64,000 nt of DNA from Cinnamomum chago (lineage: Eukaryota > Streptophyta > Magnoliopsida > Laurales > Lauraceae). This document shows, piece by piece, positions 21,191-33,400 of the stretch. Below the pieces are notes generated by a model. That model saw nothing but the letters and a program-made list of their open reading frames with translations, was not told the origin of the DNA and did not search any database. Made by a program: the position numbers and the translations under genes. Position 1 is the first letter of the stretch. Each line of letters begins with the position of its first letter. The stretch lies in assembly GCA_038049695.1 (NCBI GenBank), contig CP142460.1:26134001-26198000 (forward strand), written 5' to 3'.

Positions 21191-23390
21191 AAGACTATAA
21201 AATCAATCACTCTAAAATGGATTTAAAAATATAACTATTAGGAAAAATCCAAATTAGAGCTATCCATGATATAATGGGGTTTACTAAACATAGCATCAAA
21301 TAATTTAACTAAGAAAATCGTATGCTATGAAAGCTTTGAAATCATTTCATTCAATCAATAAATATGACTATTAATGTGCAAAATGAGTGAAATGAAATTC
21401 AAACATGAAGCCAACCTCAACTAATAACCAACCAAGATTATGAATACATAAACATGGTGGTCATGAGATTTACCTATATGAGCAAGAGAGGTGGCAAACA
21501 TGAAAATTATGATGCTAATGGAGTGTGACATGGAACAAATATATTACTATCAAGTTCAATCCAATGTACACAAGGTCTATCACATTCACAAGAAATCAAA
21601 CCAATCGAAAATTGTACCAATTGAATTTGACAACATGATAAAGAGCAAGAATGTGACAAACACAAAATTCCATCAAGCATCATAAATGGATATTCATCAC
21701 TTTTAAAGATATAACTAATGAGCATAGTGATGAACAAGGTAAATTGTAATGCAAAAGGATATAGCTTTGTAATGCATGCAATTATGAAAGTGACTAAATC
21801 ATATGAATTCAACATCTAAGATATCCATCAAACATATAGATATACGAGTAATGGATTTCAAGGAGTTTCATATGATCAAGATCACTACTATGAAGTTGAA
21901 ACATGTATAAGGATGAAATCACTTAGAGAATATACATGAATCAACATCATAACCATCCAAAAAGAAATGACTAGAATGCATAGAGGATGGATTTGAGTTC
22001 TAGTATGGTTTCTACAAATATAACTAAGATCACAACCATACATAGAACGATTTGACATTTGCATAGAGAGGATCAATCAACACTCAAGATCTAACTCATA
22101 CCATATCATCAATAAAGAATATAACTAAGCAAGCACAAGAAGGTATGGAGTTAGTGGGACATCATGGATCGCATAAAGATGAAGATGGATCACATATATG
22201 GATATACCTATTAAGAACAATGGATAATTCCAATTCATCTAAAATGATTTATTAACCTATCATGCAACATCTCCACTCTTAGCAAATGTACTAAACTTAC
22301 AATGCAATAGAAAAAGGATATGAGGTTCATACCAAATGAACTTAGCACATTAAATCACAAATGTACTTAATAAGCTCAAATAATAATAAAACAAAAGATT
22401 TTACTATGAAGCACATAAACAATCATCAATTTGCATTAATGAAAAAAATATATACCAAGTTAGGCACAAACATGCAAATCAATGAAACCATATCCAACCA
22501 TGCAATGTAAGACATCAAAATCAATTTGCATAAAAAGAATGTAACTAAATGAGCAAAGATGCAAATTGTTTGTAAAAATTATTTCCTTCCAAAAGATATA
22601 ATCATAATTAAGCACAATGAAATAAATTCAAGGAAAATGCATCTATAAATACAACCAATAAAGCTTAGAACATTTTCCAAAGTTTTTCAAATCACTTCAA
22701 TATTTGAAATTCCAACAAAGAATCATTTATAGAATTATGAGCAAGTGAATTTGAAAAACAAGAAGTGTACTATTATAAAATTTCAATTTGTATTCTAAAA
22801 ATGACAATAGACACTCATACAAATTGAACACATATTTTCCATACCAAGAGATATAACTTGAAAAAATCAATGGAAAACTTAAATTGCTTCAAATCATTTG
22901 ATTTACAAAAAAGATCTAACTATGACATTCATCAAATGATTTTCCAACATCAATTGATCATGAAAAATTTAGCTATGAAAGCTTTTATAATCACAATCAA
23001 TTGATCATGAATAGATATGCACTACAAGAGATATAACTATATGAACAAAATGCACATCCATCATGAAAATATTGCAATCAAAGGATTTTGAAAACCATGA
23101 GATATAACTTAAAAGTTCATGAAGACAAAATCAAATGATCACAAAGAAACATTGCATTTTAAGAGATGTGACTATAAAGAAACAAAATGCAAATGTAACA
23201 TGACCAACAAAAAGATTTAACTAAAAAGAATAGGTTGGTCTAGAGAGGTTCAAGAGGCCGTAAGGTTAGTCTAATAGTCTACCTTTGAAGATTCACCTAA
23301 GGTCTTGAAAAGGATGTCCTTGACAGTTCACTTGAGGACTCACCAACTCTTGAAGATATAACTTGAAAAAGTCTTAGAGTGGTGCAATGA
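21190..23390 (-). repeat. array of short stem-loops with shared loop motif
   Basis: At least two dozen inverted repeats lie end to end, most with a GATATAACTA variant in a 20-30 nt loop. Examples (arms): 21210-21224/21245-21259, 21289-21296/21322-21329, 21693-21701/21726-21734, 21997-22010/22034-22048, 22091-22102/22142-22154, 22522-22531/22559-22568, 22632-22639/22671-22678, 22683-22697/22743-22758, 22784-22793/22817-22826, 22835-22842/22870-22877, 22891-22902/22931-22942, 23202-23208/23234-23240. The arms differ from one loop to the next. The same array occurs in both internal copies at 45174-48172 and 50389-53387. Confidence 0.85.
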
Positions 23391-23520
23391 TACTATGGGG
23401 AAAATTCATTTTCGATCATAGTGGAAATCTTTAAAAAGATATGCAATAAAACACAATACTAGGGTTCTAATCTAGAAAGGATCAACTTCGGGTTGTTAAG
23501 CCCTAAAATGGAGTAACCTC

Positions 23521-23532
23521 TCTCTGATACTA
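23521..23532 (-). promoter_or_regulatory. primer-binding site of 18553 element
   Basis: The minus strand reads TAGTATCAGAGA just inside the LTR, a slightly altered form of TGGTATCAGAGC, which pairs with initiator tRNA-Met. The relatives at 48159-48170 and 53374-53385 have the exact motif. Confidence 0.8.
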
Positions 23533-23534
23533 AT

Positions 23535-23992
23535 TGAAAGTCCGGGGATCCGAACCCTAGAGGGGGGGTGAATAGGGTGAGCTTCAATTATGACCAATTT
23601 TAACTTTTTTAAATCCAACTAGTCACAAGTGGTGATTAAGTAAATAAATGCGGAAGCTTACAAAGACAATCACCACAAAGCATACACCATCACACAAAGA
23701 TTTATAGTGGTTCGGCCTCAATGCCTACATCCATTACCGGCTTGTGATCCAACACCACACCGGATTTTCACTATTTATGCTTTTCAATAGGCTAAGCAAT
23801 AACCTCTACAATGATGTTTTTCAATGCTCAACATCAACCTATTACACTATGCTTTTCTTAGGCTAAGCAATAACCTCTTCAACCAAAAGGTTGGTTATCT
23901 CTCTAAATAGTGTCTATAATACAGTTGATGGAGATACAATTAAGCTCAATACAATGCCTCTTAAATAGGCAGATATGAAAGTGAAAAACTAC

Positions 23993-24027
<35 letters not shown>

Positions 24028-27000
24028 TGAATGCAAAGATGAATGCTCAATGTGTATGCATGATGTCCTCAATCATTTTTAAAATGAAAGCTCATAAATG
24101 TATGCCTAAGGCTTTTGAAAGTTTTAGCTCATAAAAACATTTATTGTAAGACCCCGACTCGAGTGAACCCGATTAGTGCTAATTTAGTTGCGTGTTAGTG
24201 CTAAACTTGATTAGTGATTTTGGCTAAGTTGAGTTTGGAATAGCTTTTGATTTAGTTTTGGGGATTTTGATTTGCTTTGTGTTAGTGGGGCCCTTTGGGG
24301 GTTCCTTTTCTTGACATTGCATATGTTTGAGGATTTATCGGAGGTTTTTACATTCATGGTTTTAATCTCGTTTTATTGGAATTGTTATTTCATTCAACTT
24401 TCATGTTGATCCCGTGTCCATTTGAGATCCCGAAACCCGATTTCATAGCCTTGAGGGCAAAACAGTCATTGCACACAAAATCTGTACCCAAAACTTGACA
24501 TTCCCAAAACCCGCGAAACATATACTTTTTGGAACTAGAAATTTCGACGATCATTTCTTCCTTCTTCGTCGAATCCATCCGAGGTACCGAAATAGATGAT
24601 ATCAGCCAAACAAGCTCTTTTAGTTGTGGGACCCAACCCCTCATTTGTTAACAAAGGGAAGCCCATTCTCATTCCCACTCACTCTCCATGTTCCAGCACA
24701 AACCAACTGAACTTAGGTTTTCTTGCTTTTCTCTTCTTCTTCTTGCTCTCTCCACCTCTAATCCACCCCCAAGCTTGCACCAATAGGAGAGTTGAGGTCA
24801 TTTTCTTCTTCACCTCCTTGAGAGCTTCCTCTTGATAATGTTGTGGAGAAAACCCTCCATTCCAAGACCTTCTTTGAGCTTGCCATTGCCATTAGAGGAC
24901 CTTGCAAGTAAGTATTCCCCTTCATCTTCTAGATTTGTGTTCCTCTAGCCCTAGGGAAGCTTCATCTTCATTATTGCAAAGTTTCCCTTTCTATTTCATT
25001 GTTTGACTCTTTTAGGGTTTGTTTTTGGGGATTTTTGCTCATAGTTTGGATTCCTTGCTTGGAAGAGTATTAGAGCTTGATCTCATTGTTAGAAGACCCA
25101 AGGCAAGTGGATGTTATGATTTTTATAAGCTTTCAATGATTTTGGTATTTTCCACTCATGCCTATTTATTACATTGGTTTGAAATAAATGCCCACGATAG
25201 AGCTTTGGTAGTGCATTTATGGTAGTGCATTTATGTCTTCTAAGTGTATTGGTGAATGTCATTTAATTTCTTCTTGCTTATATCAAATGTACCCTATTGT
25301 GAAATGGTTTCCTTCTTTCTTTAATTACATTGGATTTGATGTTGATGGATGAGGTGATGGAATGAACCCATTAAGGAGTTGTGGAGAAGTGTAGATAGTT
25401 GCATTGGAGGAACTTTTAGCTCAGTTTTGTGGCAGGGATTAAGTGGATGTGAGGAGAGTGGTTTTGAGGAGGAAAATGACTCAAATCTAAACACAGTGGG
25501 TGTTTCCCGCACCTGGCGGCTAGCCGTCTGGTGACTGGCGGTTAACCGCCAGGTAACCGAACAATCGCGGTTACTTTTCCAGAGAGCAACATTTTCCACC
25601 TGAAAACTCGGTCAGCTCCACGGTTAGCCAGCGGCTAACCGCCGAACCCATCGGCGGCTAACCGCCAGCTAACCGCACCTTGGCGGTTAGCTTTCCAGTA
25701 AGCTGCATTTTGGCAGCCCGCCGTGGTCAGCTGCGTGGTCAACCAGCGGCTAGCCGCCCATCCCAGCGGCGGCTAACCGCCAGGTGACCAAAATTTCCCA
25801 GGTTTCGGAGAGCTCCTCGCTCGAGCGAACTCTCCGGTTCGCTCGAGCGCTGAGCTTTGTCGATCAAAGGAGATTCACTAGGCATTGTATGAGGCCATCC
25901 GAGAAAGAAACCATCTCACGAAGATGTCATTCGAAGTTTTGAAAATTCAAAGTGTATAAGGAGCCCGGAATGTCTCCAAACTCAAGAGTACCAAATTATT
26001 ATTAGATTGACATGCGGGATCCCTATTAACTTCAAATAAATCATGAACCGATGCTTCACTCGAAATTCCGATTGTTTATGGTACTTTGTTGACCCCGAGA
26101 TTTATACTACATGCCTTGTTTTCCCGAAAGTATTGATGTACACTTGAAATGGTTACTTGACCCGAAGTGCATTGCACCACTTGATATGATAGTGTGCCCT
26201 TGAGCAGCCCCGTCTTGCCCGTTTGTTTATATACTTGTACTTGATTTAATTGCATATGTCTCGATTGTATTTGACCTATGAGTCGGCACCACTAAGCTTG
26301 GATAACCCTGTTGGTCTGATCCACCGACTTGGAGATCCCCCTCTTGTCCCGCCAGCTGCAGTTTGGATCCCGCTACCCGGTTATTACCGTGGTCTTGTCC
26401 AGATGCTGCAGATTGCTACTGTGGTCCCCGATGCCCGGCTCGCTACCGTGGTCATGTATAGTATTGTATATGTATATGTATTATATGAGATCCACTGTTT
26501 CTCCTCACCTCGAGTGACTGAGATCAGTACCTAGTTATTGCTCTATTACTTTAGTGATAGAGGACTTAGCTTCGTGTGGTTGCCATCTTGCTTGTTTCCC
26601 ATTTCCTTGGTCACCTTACATGTTTTACATTTGCATCCTTGTAATTGAATAAATGTTTTATCTCTTTCATAGAAATGGTTATTTAAACAGTTTTACATGT
26701 TTTGAAGATAATTTCATTTATTATCATTCTATCGTGTATTTGCCTCCATTTGCCAAACCGTCGTGTTTGACCCACTCTTTGGTACTCAGGTCCCGTTGTC
26801 GGTTATCTCGAGGAGGAGCTCGAGGAGGCGGTCGTAGAACCACAACAGTTAGTTGAGTGGCGTGCTGACGACGTCATGTAGACGTTCGGTCGCTTCGAGA
26901 GACTTCATATTTTTTTTGGGGAACTGTTTAACCATTCTTTTGATTGGTCTTTTGGGTTATATTGGCCTTTGTTGGCCCCTAATTTTTGGGAATGTAATTA

Positions 27001-28574
27001 AATGATATTTGTATAAACTTTAACTTACTTTGGGGTAACATGCTATAGATCATTGCTCTTTCTGATACAGTATCTTTATACTTGTGATATTGTTTATGAC
27101 CAAGGATGGTTTGACTATTTGATTTGCTACACGCTTCCGCACTTAAAAAGAAATGTTCATTGATGGTTGTGATATCCTCACCGCGGACACCTGTGGGAAA
27201 TTAAATAAGTTGTATATTGTCGATGTAGAATCCTTCAATCATCATTCACTAATGTCCCGATCCCGGATTAGGATTCCCGGTCCGGGGTCGCGACATTTAT
27301 GATTGAGGAAGGAATGCAATTCACATGTTAAAAATAACTTGTAAAAGATATACATTTGTATCCTAAACAAGTTGTGAAATTCTAAGCACAAAACATGTGA
27401 TGCATAGGGATGTCAATCAAATCAACAATATAGCTCATAAAACATAAAAATAGATTTGATTGAAATTAGGGGACAAATCATATGTAATTATAAATGCAAC
27501 TTGAAAATGATATACTTATCAAAGCAAAGCAAGTTGTGAAACTTTAAAACAAAGTTACATAGATTTGTAGAGATGTTGAATCCAAAACATAAGTTATATT
27601 TGAAAGTGATTTTCTTATGATGAAAAACAACAACCAAAGATTCAACCAAGTATAGGAATCATGTTACATATAATTTCAAAGATGTTTTCATTAACATGAT
27701 CTACTTAGATATACCAATTTAAGTACTACTTGAATTGAATCATGGTGATGCATCCAAAACAATAAATCAATTCAAAACATAAAACATGTTAAGGACACAA
27801 CAAATCATAGTTTATCATGCTAGAAAAGGTTTACCAATAATTAAGCAAAGCATGAAAACATATGATTAAGGAAAGTAAAGCTTACTTGGTGATTTAACTT
27901 CATTAATCCAAGCTTTAGCTTTCCTAATGACCCCTTTCATCCCTTAGCTCATTCCCCTTTTATTGGCCTCAAAACATCTCAAGGAGGGCCTTAAAATTGC
28001 TAACTTTTGACAAAGGAATGAACTAGTATTTATAGCCAAAAAGTGCCCAACTGCTCTTCCCCGGTCGACCTGGCCTTCACAACGGTAAAAAAATAGACCG
28101 TTTGAAAAAGGGCCAACGGCACTTTACCCGGTCGACCGCGCAGTGTGGCCGGTCGACCGTGCCCCTGGGCCGGTCGATCGGCAACACTGCCGGTCAACCC
28201 CCTGGGACCAAAATTCCCTAAAAATTGTATTTTTCAAAGTATTTTTCTTGGGAACTTTTGGGCCATTGAATCAAGCTTGAAAACATGTTTTAAATCATTC
28301 TAAAGGTTTTAAAACATGAAACATAAAAAGCCTAAAAGGATTTGAAAGATTTAAACCATAGGCTTGCTTGATTTCTAAAACTTATTTTTTAAAACAAATG
28401 CATCCAAGTTAAAAATCAAAACATGCATAAATCAACATTTTTACAAGTCTTAAAAACAATGCATGTTTGCAATCAAGATTTCAAGTTTTTCTAAAATAAT
28501 GCATATGTGTGTAAATCAAATGATGCTAGAATGATAATGCATCCATCAAATTGCAATCTACAAAATCCCTAACA
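23535..28574 (-). repeat. LTR (right) of 18553 element, split by solo LTR
   Basis: About 1.88 kb of LTR when the nested solo LTR (24145-27295) and its duplicated target are removed. A CA microsatellite at about 23995-24027 is much longer than its counterpart near 19022. The GGTCGACC block (about 28060-28205) is also longer than in the left LTR. Confidence 0.85.
24145..27295 (+). mobile_element. solo LTR, Tekay-like large-LTR family
   Basis: 3,151 bp, TGTAAGACCCCGAC...GGTCGCGACA, with perfect 5-bp target duplication TTTAT (24140-24144 and 27296-27300). It shares many modules with the chromovirus LTR in the same order: a GGCTAGCC/GGTTAACC palindrome block (about 25500-25800), CACTAAGCTTGGA and TGATCCAC (about 26290), a GACCGTCGTGTTTGACC-like segment then TACTCAG (about 26759-26789), a short DDV-ending frame (26813-26881), ATTGGCCTTTGTTGGCC (about 26961), and GCTACACGCTTCCG with CCTCACCGCGG (about 27126-27187). 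Confidence 0.9.
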
Positions 28575-28720
28575 AAACCCCCATCCACTAATCCTATTGG
28601 AAATCTTATTAGTGGGACCAGATCAAGTCTTACATTAACTGGGATTGTATTCTCTATTGGCATCTGCCTTGCTTGATCTGACGTGGGACCCGTGGCATGC
28701 ATGTCACACGATTTCCTACA

Positions 28721-28734
28721 ATCTCCCACTTGGC
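28721..28734 (-). promoter_or_regulatory. polypurine tract (minus strand) of copia element
   Basis: The minus strand reads GCCAAGTGGGAGAT immediately before the LTR, the usual form for plant copia elements. Confidence 0.8.
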
Positions 28735-28749
28735 ACGAATGCGATGTAC

Positions 28750-29260
28750 ATCAAATATATCTCATTCCCATACGCATCACATGCCTTCCAAAAGCCTCTG
28801 CAGGCAAAGCCTTGGTGAGAGCATCAACCATTAATCCCTCTGAAGGCATATAAAATATTTCTATATCATTCTTTTCAGCCTTCTATCTAATAAAGTGATA
28901 CTTTATCTCAACATGTTTTGATCGGCTGTTGAACATTTGCTCATCCACCATGGATACTACAGATGTGCTATCTACATTCAGTGGGACGGGCTCTTTTTCT
29001 CCAATTATTTTCAAATCAGTTAGGAGATATTTTATCCAAAGAGGCTCCTGGACTGTTGTACTGCAAGCTATATACTCTGCTTCGGTCGTTGATAAAGCCG
29101 TAGAGGTTTGTTTCTTGCTACTCCAAGAAATTGCACCTCCTCCGAGGGTAAACACATAGCCGGTTGTTGACTTTCTCTGGTCTAAATCACCGGCCCAATA
29201 TGCATCTGAGTAGCCACGCAGTTCCAGGACTTCACCTTGATAACAAAGGCGAAGATTCAC
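28750..29260 (-). pseudogene. copia RNase H and pol C-terminus
   Basis: Contains LRGYSDAYWAGDLDQRKSTT, GYVFTLGGGAISWSSKKQ, STTEAEYIA and SRSKHVEIKYHFIR, the standard copia RNase H order, followed toward 28750 by a VDALTKALP-like tail. In the family this domain removes the RNA strand during reverse transcription. It is part of the broken pol of the copia fossil. Confidence 0.95.
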
Positions 29261-30063
29261 TGTGCCTTTGATGTACCGCAGAATCCTCTTAACTGCATAT
29301 CAATGCTGTAATCCTGGGTTACTTTGGAATCTGCTTACGAGACCCACGACGAATGCAAGGTCTGGTCTCGTACATAACATCGCATACATGATGCTGCCCA
29401 CAATTTGAGCATAAGGTTTTATTCTCATTACTTCCTTATCCTACTCATTTATGGGTCCCTAATCACTAGACAATTTTATTCTCTTGCAGATGGGAGTGTC
29501 AATTGGTTTACACATAGCCATATCAAACCGTTTCAACACAGTTTCCAAATAGGATCTCTGTGATAAAGTCAATAGCCTATTCGGACGATCACGGGTTATT
29601 TCAATGTCAAGGACATACTCTGCCTCACCTATGTCTTTCATCTCGAATCTTGACTTTAACCATTGTTTGATTTCGTTTATGGCTTCCAATTGATCACCAG
29701 CGATCGAAATGTCATCCACATATAATGACGAATATAAGTAACTACTCCCACTGCGTTTAATATAGAAACATGTGTCTGCATTATTGGGGACACATCCTAT
29801 TTCACCTATGGCCTGGTGAAATTTTCCATACCATTGTCTCGAGACCTGTTTTAATCCATACAATGCCTTAATCAGTTTGTACACTTTGTCCTTGTGACCT
29901 TGTGACCTTGCACTACAAACCCCTCGGGCTGTTTCATATAAATTTCTTCTTCTAATTCGCCATTCAAGAATGCGGTTTTCACATCCATCTGGTGCAATTC
30001 AAGGTCACGACATGCTACCAATGCCGCTAAGGTTCGTATGGATTGGAATTTTACAACTGGAGA
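29261..30063 (-). pseudogene. copia reverse transcriptase, 3' portion
   Basis: 29459-29884 shows KALYGLKQ, a YVDDISIAG catalytic motif, EMKDIGEA and TLSQRSYLETVLKRF, typical of copia reverse transcriptase. The segment nearer 30063 contains the [13 protein letters not shown]-type block on the minus strand. The chromovirus begins at 30069; the rest of the reverse transcriptase lies at 62376-62732. Broken fossil. Confidence 0.95.
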
Positions 30064-30439
30064 AAATGTGTTAGACCCAGACCCAGACCAATTCGATTAG
30101 TATGAGATTAGTGTGTGTTTAGTCCTAAGGGGGGGTTTAGTCATCGTTGGGTTAGAAGATAATTAGTTTTAGTCTTGGACACAACTTTAGGAATTTTGAG
30201 AACGTTTAGTATTAGTCAGACACACTCAGGAAGGCTTGAGTGCACGTGTAAGCTGCGGAGGATTGTATCGGTTACCGTTTTAATTGTGATTTTGATTTCA
30301 TTTGAATGATTTTACTATGTTTTACAACTTTCATTTTCGGCCCGTTCATGTTTGAAGCCCAAAAGCCCAAGTTCTGGCCCAAAAAGGGTAAAGTTGTCTG
30401 TTATATACAAGTCTGGACACAAATTTCGAGATCTCAAAA

Positions 30440-33400
30440 TGTGAGAACCCGACCCCTAATCTCTTGGATTAGTGTTGTTTTATTTGTGGATTAGTTTCTT
30501 TTAGTGGGATTAGTATTTGTTGGGTTGAGTTTGTGAGCTAGAATGGTTTTTCTTCTAGTTTTGGGCTTTTGAGTGCTTTGGTAGCTTGTGGGGCCCTTTG
30601 GGGGTTCCCTTTTCGGCTTTGCATTTACTAGTGAGATTTTTCCGATTTGTTTCGTATTGTGTTTTTGGCCCGTTGCATTCATCTTGAGGAATCCTACAAC
30701 TTTCATGTTGATCCCGTATCCATTTGAGAACCCGAAACCCGATTTCTTGGCCTTGAGGGCAAAACAGTCTTTTCACACCAAATCTGTACCCAAAACTCGA
30801 TATTCCCGAAATCCACGAAACATATACTTTTTGGAAACTAGAAATTTCGACGATCATTTCATCCTTCTTCGTCGAATTCATCCGAGGTCCCGAAAGAGAT
30901 GATTTCAGCCACCCAAGTTCTTTAAGTTGTGGGACCCAAACCTCACTTGCTTATAAGAGGAACCCATCTCCCTTTCATTCCATTCTTCATTTTCCAGCAC
31001 AAACCAGCAACCCAGGGTTTCTCTTGTGTTTCTCTTCTTCTTCTTGCTTCTTCATCTCCAAGCCACACCAAGAGTTCATCAATCAAGAAATGGAGATCAC
31101 CAACCTCTTCCTCATCTTGCAAGCTTTCCATTGATACCATTTGTGAAGAGAACCCTCCATCACAAGACTTCATTTGAGCTTACCTTGTCCATTAGAGGAC
31201 CTTGCAAGTAAGTGTTCTTCTTCATCCTCTAGATTTGTAATCTTCTAGCCTTAGAGAAGCTCCACCTTGATTATTGAAAGGTTTCCTTGTCATTTCATGG
31301 TTTAACCCATTTTAGGGTTTGTTTTGGGGGTTTTTGTAGAGATTGTGGATCTTGAGCTTGAGAGGTGATTAGGAGCTTGATTTGCTTGATTAGAGTCAAA
31401 GGCAAGTGGATGATTGGATCGTTTTGATTATTAACATGTTTTGTGAGAAAAATCTTGTTTCATTAAGGGTTTTGGTGATTTTAGTAGTTGTCTTTACTAT
31501 GATTAATATTGATTTCGAAATGTGCTTATTGATGAGTTTATTTCCCTCTTGTTCATGCTTGGAAAATGTATGCATCATATTGTCAAGGTTTCAAATGATT
31601 TCACATGAATGAGTTTTCTCCACCTTGAGATTTGTTGTGAATGGAAAGAATGGAAAGGGAGGAACTTGAAATGAGGAGCTCTTTAGCTCATATTATTGTC
31701 TTGGAAACATGGATTTTAGTCTTCTTGTTTATAGTTCTATGTGATTGTTTAAGTGTTGGAAAGGAAAGGAAAAAGGGGAGGAAAAATCAAGAGCCCCGGA
31801 TCTGCTACACGCCCAGGTTCGATCGATCGGACCTACAGGCCGATCGATCGGTCTGTCTTTAACTGTAAGGCTTTTTGAGCCGATCGATCGGCTGATCGAT
31901 CGGACTCTGTGCATAACTGGGACAGAAATCTCGGCCAATTGATCGGACCGAGTGAAATTTGATATTGTTTTTTTTTGGAAACCTTTGGGCTTTCTATGAG
32001 TCCTAGGGGTTTATACCTTAGTGTTAAGACCAATTATGCCCTAATCTAAGGTCTTTAAGACTAGGGAACTAAAAGAAAAGAATAGTGATGATCTAGGCAC
32101 TAATTCTTGGTTTTAGGTGGGACCCTGGCTACCCTTTTTGGACTGTGTGGACCATGTGTGAGGATGTCTTGAGCCGACACGCCTCACGGTTGGTTCGGTG
32201 GCATCGAAGTTCAATCCATTTCAATCTTGAACGGGATGGAATGACGCGATATCTTCTTTATACCTAAACACAAGTCTTTCCCTTGGTTATCGCGAATTCT
32301 ACTCCTTTCAGTGACTGAATAGGTTGCTCGATGTTTCCGGATTAATGTCATGCCTAGGATGGACCGTTTATAATCTTGGTTCTTTTCTATTGTAACATCT
32401 AGTACTACCCATAAGCTCATTTTAAGTTATGAAAATAGTAAAAGTGCATAAGGAGCCCGAAATGTCTTCAAACTCAAGGAGTACCAAGTAATTATTATAA
32501 CCGACATACGGAACCCCTATTCACTTAAATAAATCTTGAAACCGATATTTTTACCCGAAATTGTAATAGTTCATTGCTTCACCTCATTTCCAAGATTTGC
32601 TTCACATGACTTGTTTCCCGAAAGCATTGAAGTTACACTAGTAACAGTTATTTGTCCCGAAATGTATTGCCCGATATGAAGTGACAGTGTGCCCTTGAGC
32701 ACCCCCGTTTTACCCGTTCATTTACTGTACTTGATTTACTTGCATATGTCTCGATTGGTTTTGACCTATGAGTCGGCATCACTAAGCTTGGATAACCTTG
32801 TCAGTCTGATCCACTGACTTGGAGATCCCCCTCCCGTCCCGCCAGCTGCTGTTTGGATCCCGATACCCGGTTATTGCCGTGGTCCCGTCCCGATACCCGG
32901 TTCGCTACCGTGGTCCCGTTCCCGTATATTTATATTGTATATATGATTTACGTTGAGTCTCCTCACCTTGTGTGACTGAGACCAACGTCCCGTTATACTC
33001 TTGTCACTTCGGTGATAGAGGACTTAGCTTCTTGTGATTGCCATCTTGCCAGTTCCCGATTCCTTGGATACCCGACACGTTTTATATTGCTTACTTGCTT
33101 TCCGGTAAATGATTCATTTCCTTTATGAAAGTTGTTATTTAAACAAGTGTTCATATTCTCCAATGTAAATTCAGTTATTATTATATTGTTTCTGTTCTTT
33201 GTACACGCACATGTTTTAAATGAATGCCGGTTGGGTGGATGCCCATGCTTTTACATATGTTTCAAACAATCCATGATTTTGCTAGATTTACATGATTACA
33301 CATGTTTTAAAGGAATACCCGAATTGTTAAATATCCGTGCTTGGTTTTAAATGACATTTGGTTTGTCAGATCCCTAGGTTTACCCACGTTTTAAATGAAT

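Larger units (their letters stand above)
18553..28574 (-). mobile_element. complete non-autonomous LTR element (stem-loop family)
   Basis: LTR 18553-20387, internal 20388-23534, LTR 23535-28574 (the last enlarged by the solo LTR at 24145-27295). A perfect 5-bp target duplication AAACC flanks it (18548-18552 and 28575-28579). The PPT complement lies at the left end of the internal region and the primer-site complement at the right end, giving minus orientation. The internal region shows no gag or pol and is filled with stem-loops, so the element resembles a LARD, mobilised by another element's proteins. It looks structurally whole apart from the nested insertion. Confidence 0.9.
18195..28720 (-). 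repeat. 3' LTR of copia element, split by insertion
   Basis: LTR pieces 18195-18552 and 28580-28720 total about 499 bp after removing the insertion and one target-duplication copy. Plus-strand ends are TGTTAG (18195) and CCTACA (28720). The PPT abuts at 28721. The other LTR is outside the window, so age cannot be judged. Confidence 0.8.

Noticed and set aside
21190-23390. CRISPR or integron attC-like array
   Set aside because: The conserved part is in the loop and spacers are paired stems. The unit is not a constant repeat, no cas or integrase neighbour exists, and the region is inside a plant LTR element.
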